Shown here one piece after another: positions 5,945 through 8,732 of a stretch of DNA of 8,732 nt. The DNA is from an uncultured beta proteobacterium (lineage in GTDB: Bacteria > Pseudomonadota > Gammaproteobacteria > Burkholderiales > Burkholderiaceae): contig CAIVXR010000205.1 of assembly GCA_903909925.1 (NCBI GenBank), forward strand, positions 1 through 8,732. The letters run 5' to 3'. The position numbers and the translations under genes are program-made. Each line of letters starts with the position of its first letter. The first letter of the stretch is position 1. Under the pieces are notes generated by a model. That model did no database searches. It worked only from the letters and a program-made list of their open reading frames with translations, and was not told the origin of the DNA.

Positions 5945-6934
5945 TTAGTCTGGAATATTCGATTTACGAATAATCGGACCCCATTTATTAACTTCTGCCT
6001 CAAGGTGAGACTTTAAGCCATTTGGAGTCATCTTCTCTGGTGAGACGATATCAATATTGGCATCCTCCAAACGTTTCTTAACATCTGGGGAGTTCAAAGC
6101 TTTCTTCAAAGCAGCATTGAGCTTATCCAAAATAGGTTTTGGAACGCCTTTTGGTGCGTACATACCATGCCACACTTTCACTTCAAAACCTTTCAGACCT
6201 TGCTCATCCAAAGTCGGTACGTTTGGAATAGCAGGCAAGCGTTTCATAGTAGTAGTGCCATAAGCCTTGACGCGACCATCTTTAATGTAAGGAATAGTTT
6301 GCGTTGTTTGGTCACAAAGGAGATCTACTTGACCACCCAACAGGTCTGTCAAAGCAGGACCAGTACCTTTATAAGGGATGTTGGTGAGTTTTACGCCCAT
6401 ACGACTTTGGAATAACAGACCGCACAGTTGAGAAACTGCGCCTGGACCCGCATTGGCCATCGTGATTTTTGAGCCATTCGCCTTGATATAAGCCTCTAAC
6501 TCTTTGAAGTTGTTTGGCGGAAAATCTTTTTTACCTAAAAGCACCATTGGCACGTCAGCTACTTGACCAATATATTCAAAGCTAGTCAGAGGATCGTAGG
6601 GAAGTTTGTCATACAGTGCATTAGCTGTGGCCATTCCCATGTGATGCAAGTAAATGGTGTAGCCATCTGGTGCAGCACGCGCTACCTTAGTAGATGCAAT
6701 TGTGCCGCCTGCGCCGTTGACGTTCTCTACTACTACTGTTTGCCCTAAGGCTTGGCCCATTGGCACTGCAATCAAGCGTGCAACAGTATCGGTTGGTCCA
6801 CCAGCAGCAAATGGCACGATTAAGCTAATCGATTTGGTTGGCCAATCTTTTTCCGCTAGCGCATTACCGCTTAGAAGTGCGCCAGCAGTGAGCGCAACAG
6901 TGATACCTGAAAAAAAGAAATTTTTAATCTTCAC
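5945..6934 (-). CDS. Tripartite tricarboxylate transporter substrate-binding protein, TctC/Bug family
   Basis: Periplasmic receptor that captures an organic acid, usually a carboxylate, for a TctAB-type permease. From the GTG at 6934 it has 329 residues, normal for the family. The Sec signal MKIKNFFFSG...NALA ends at residue 27. Mature family motifs are WPTKSISLIVPFAAGGPTDT (31-50), the ligand-loop segment VVENVNGAGGTIAS, and the central IPYKGTGPALTDLLGGQVD. I prefer GTG at 6934 over ATG at 6946 because GGAG (6944-6941) is 6 bases from the GTG and gives a standard basic signal start; the ATG has only an A-rich upstream tract. Last gene of the cassette, 67 bases after the CitE-like stop. No TctA or TctB gene is visible, so it is an orphan receptor or uses a permease elsewhere, as is common in betaproteobacteria. 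Ligand unknown; the neighbouring lyase suggests a small carboxylic acid. Confidence 0.92.
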   Translation of the reverse strand: MKIKNFFFSGITVALTAGALLSGNALAEKDWPTKSISLIVPFAAGGPTDTVARLIAVPMGQALGQTVVVENVNGAGGTIASTKVARAAPDGYTIYLHHMGMATANALYDKLPYDPLTSFEYIGQVADVPMVLLGKKDFPPNNFKELEAYIKANGSKITMANAGPGAVSQLCGLLFQSRMGVKLTNIPYKGTGPALTDLLGGQVDLLCDQTTQTIPYIKDGRVKAYGTTTMKRLPAIPNVPTLDEQGLKGFEVKVWHGMYAPKGVPKPILDKLNAALKKALNSPDVKKRLEDANIDIVSPEKMTPNGLKSHLEAEVNKWGPIIRKSNIPD

Positions 6935-6940
6935 TTTAAT

Positions 6941-6944
6941 CTCC
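6941..6944 (-). promoter_or_regulatory. Ribosome binding site supporting the GTG start of the tctC-like gene
   Basis: GGAG on the minus strand, exactly 6 bases before the GTG at 6934-6932. It overlaps the alternative ATG (6946-6944), which itself lacks a Shine-Dalgarno sequence, so it decides between the two starts. Confidence 0.6.
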
Positions 6945-7001
6945 ATCTTTTTATGTTGAGCAATTTTGCCACTATTAGAGGCTTTTGGGGAGGGGTAGTG
7001 C

Positions 7002-7847
7002 CTAGTATTTACCAGCTATGGCCAGCGTTCTTTTGGCTAGTAAAACTACTGGACGGTCAATCATGCGCCCATCAAGCTTCACGGCAGCCCCTTTTGATAC
7101 TTTATCGGCTTCAATGACCCGTTGGGCCCAAGCTATCTCTTCCCCGGAGGGCATGAAAGCAGCCTTGACGATACCTACTTGTTTAGGATGAATGCACAGC
7201 TTCCCGCCAAAACCCATCCGTTTGGCGCGCTCAGCGTCATCTTGAATGCGGACTACATCATCAGTGGTGGGCGTAACCCCATCAATTGGAGGGGCAATCT
7301 GGGCTACTCGAGATGCCAAGACGATTTGATAGCGGGCTGTATGCAGTTCGCTTTCTTGTGAGTCGCACACCATGCCAAGGTCTGCCTGCAGGTCAAGATT
7401 ACCTAGAGCAAGACGAATCACCTGGTTGGCGTTGGCTATTTCACGAAGATGATCTAGGCCAATAGCAGTTTCAATCATGGGAATTAGAGCAGTATTGGGC
7501 AACACCAGTGCAGCACCATTCATTTCATCAGCAGACTGACTCTTAGGAATCAGCAAACAAGCAACGTCAAGCTCTTGAGCTAGGATTAAGTCAGCAGAAT
7601 AAAACTGACTGCCAGGGGAGTTACTCCGAATGACTAGGCGCTTCTTTTGTTCAGCAGTAAAGTTGGGCCAAGCTACTCGAATCGCATTGCGAGCAGTTTC
7701 TTTATCTTCGGCAGCAACCGCATCTTCCAAATCAATAATGACGCCACCAGCACCGCTATCTAATGCTTTTATAAAACGCTCAGGGCGAGTGCCTGGCACA
7801 AATAAAAAGTTACTGCAAAAACCTAAAGGAGTATCAAGTGGATTCAT
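7002..7847 (-). CDS. CitE-like CoA-ester lyase (HpcH/HpaI aldolase / citrate lyase beta family)
   Basis: Cytoplasmic TIM-barrel lyase that would cleave a 3-hydroxy-acyl-CoA such as malyl-CoA or citramalyl-CoA to acetyl-CoA plus a 2-oxoacid, using Mg2+. It has 281 residues, typical of stand-alone CitE-like proteins. Visible motifs: FLFVPGTRPERF (14-25), DLEDAV (39-44), Arg74 in VIRSNS (72-77) as likely CoA-ester carboxyl binder, Glu126 in IETAIGL (125-131) and Asp152 in LGNLDLQADLG (148-158) as probable metal ligands, and GGKLCIHPKQV (214-224). The usual Gly-Thr-Glu-Asp of this family is GNLD here, so Glu is replaced by Leu151. No alpha or gamma citrate lyase subunits are nearby, so true citrate lyase is unlikely. 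It begins only 5 bases after the PrpD-like stop and has no recognisable ribosome binding site; an in-frame TAG at 7862-7860 prevents an earlier start. Substrate uncertain. Confidence 0.87.
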   Translation of the reverse strand: MNPLDTPLGFCSNFLFVPGTRPERFIKALDSGAGGVIIDLEDAVAAEDKETARNAIRVAWPNFTAEQKKRLVIRSNSPGSQFYSADLILAQELDVACLLIPKSQSADEMNGAALVLPNTALIPMIETAIGLDHLREIANANQVIRLALGNLDLQADLGMVCDSQESELHTARYQIVLASRVAQIAPPIDGVTPTTDDVVRIQDDAERAKRMGFGGKLCIHPKQVGIVKAAFMPSGEEIAWAQRVIEADKVSKGAAVKLDGRMIDRPVVLLAKRTLAIAGKY

Positions 7848-7852
7848 GGGGG

Positions 7853-8732
7853 CTAATGGCTAGTAAGTAGAAGGCCTATCTTGGCCTGTTTGCGAATATT
7901 CCACAAGAGATCAATTGCTTTACTCATCTGTTCAGGGCTAGCGCCACCACTAAAAGCAGCAAGGCGCATCGCCTTATCAGTAATCTCGGTACGGCTTAAA
8001 GTATTTCCAGGATCGCCTTTAGGCTCATCAACTCGACCATCCAAAATTTGGCCATTGTTTAAATGTACTTTGACTTTACCTATCCAGCGTTGCGGATAGG
8101 CGCTATCTACTTCAGGATCAAGGGTCATCGTGACACGATCACGGAAGAGACAAACGGCATCATCATGAAAGTGGGCATCAAATTCTTGTAGGCCAGCAAA
8201 TTGATAGTGGGCAATTAAAGCTAGTACAGTACCCATTGAAAACTTAGATTGATGAACAGTTGCTGGGTCGGTGACAGGGCCCAAGACATCAATCGCACCT
8301 TGATGAACTAGAGTTTCTACTTTAGCGATATCGCTAGGCTTAAGCTTATTGGCTAGCATCACTTGCAAGAGCGCATCAGCAGCGGGGTGAGTATGACGAC
8401 AGCAAGCATGATATTTAAAGCTTGTTTCTATTAAAGTCCAGCGACTACCTAAACGATCAATCAGTTTTTTTGGATCGGCATCGCTAGACATACCAGCAGC
8501 TAAACCTTGCTTACCTTCAAGGATATGTTCAGCGCCAGTAAAACCTGCTTGGGCGATATAGGCTGACATCAGTCCTGTTGCAGCAGCATGGGCAGTATGC
8601 AATTGTTTAGAGTCTGCAGCATCACGCAAAAACTCCCAAAGACCAGCAGACTGTGTACCAGCAGAACCAAAGGCATGCAGCATTTGTGCGGGCGATAGCT
8701 TCAGAAGTCTACCCACAGCAGCAGCGGCAGCA
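7853..8732 (-). CDS. MmgE/PrpD family protein, N-terminus beyond the window edge
   Basis: Member of the family that includes 2-methylcitrate dehydratase, cis-aconitate decarboxylase and iminodisuccinate epimerase; all act on small di- or tricarboxylic acids. About 292 residues are visible and the frame stays open to the right edge, so the start lies outside; full members have about 450. The visible part opens with an Ala-rich helix and GRLLKLSPAQMLHAFGSAGTQSAGLWEFL-like sequence, the typical all-helical domain. FKYHACCRHTHPAADALL-type sequence and QSKFSMGTVLALIAHY follow, corresponding to the small lid domain and its return. The GTG at 8716 is an internal valine, not a start. It is the most upstream visible gene of the cassette with the CitE-like lyase and the TctC receptor, which suggests a shared acid-degradation route. 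Assignment to one activity is not possible without the N-terminal half and a tree. Confidence 0.87.
   Translation of the reverse strand, partial: AAAAAVGRLLKLSPAQMLHAFGSAGTQSAGLWEFLRDAADSKQLHTAHAAATGLMSAYIAQAGFTGAEHILEGKQGLAAGMSSDADPKKLIDRLGSRWTLIETSFKYHACCRHTHPAADALLQVMLANKLKPSDIAKVETLVHQGAIDVLGPVTDPATVHQSKFSMGTVLALIAHYQFAGLQEFDAHFHDDAVCLFRDRVTMTLDPEVDSAYPQRWIGKVKVHLNNGQILDGRVDEPKGDPGNTLSRTEITDKAMRLAAFSGGASPEQMSKAIDLLWNIRKQAKIGLLLTSH

Noticed and set aside
6702..6959. Plus-strand ORF of 85 residues opposite the tctC-like gene
   Set aside because: It mirrors the codons of the well-supported tctC-like gene, has no family resemblance and no ribosome binding site context of note.
6935..7001. 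Internal promoter, terminator or attenuator between the CitE-like and tctC-like genes
   Set aside because: The 67-base gap has no stem longer than a few bases and no paired -35/-10 hexamers that stand out, so I see only a C-rich stretch and the ribosome binding site.
8714..8732. GTG at 8716 as the start of the MmgE/PrpD gene, and the AGC-rich repeat at the window edge as a microsatellite
   Set aside because: The frame remains open to the edge and the repeat encodes an in-frame alanine run typical of the family's helix before GRLL. About a third of the protein would be missing if it began here.

Overview
The window looks like chromosome of a free-living betaproteobacterium of the Burkholderiales, most like the low-GC freshwater genus Polynucleobacter. 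This rests on moderate GC content, a stand-alone TctC/Bug periplasmic receptor of the type greatly expanded in betaproteobacteria, a flavocytochrome c sulfide dehydrogenase pair, and a PrpD-like/CitE-like acid gene cassette. The genus is an inference from gene content and style, not from a search. No mobile element, CRISPR array, tRNA or rRNA was seen, and the longest gene-free stretch is about 180 bases.

Left part, minus strand (1-2099): a PsiE-family membrane protein runs off the left edge. Upstream of it on the same strand lies an fccA-fccB operon for a periplasmic flavocytochrome c sulfide dehydrogenase, a Sec-exported monoheme cytochrome with a Tat-exported FAD subunit. A strong hairpin terminator (435-457) separates the operon from the psiE-like gene.

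Middle, plus strand (2280-5865): three genes joined by two 4-base ATGA overlaps. They encode a polytopic GT-C (ArnT/PMT-type) glycosyltransferase, a membrane-anchored BNR/Asp-box beta-propeller protein of the sialidase-like superfamily, and a 206-residue multi-pass membrane protein of unknown function. The operon diverges from fccAB across a 180-base AT-rich region with two inverted repeats and a promoter so close to the first ATG that the mRNA may be leaderless. This trio is the best candidate here for an undescribed system, probably an envelope glycan-modifying or glycan-handling module. A bidirectional terminator (5900-5926) closes it.

Right part, minus strand (5945-8732): an MmgE/PrpD-family gene (start beyond the right edge), a CitE-like CoA-ester lyase gene and a TctC-type receptor gene, transcribed in that order. 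Receptor plus lyase plus PrpD-family enzyme suggests uptake and breakdown of a small di- or tricarboxylic acid. The substrate cannot be read from the sequence.
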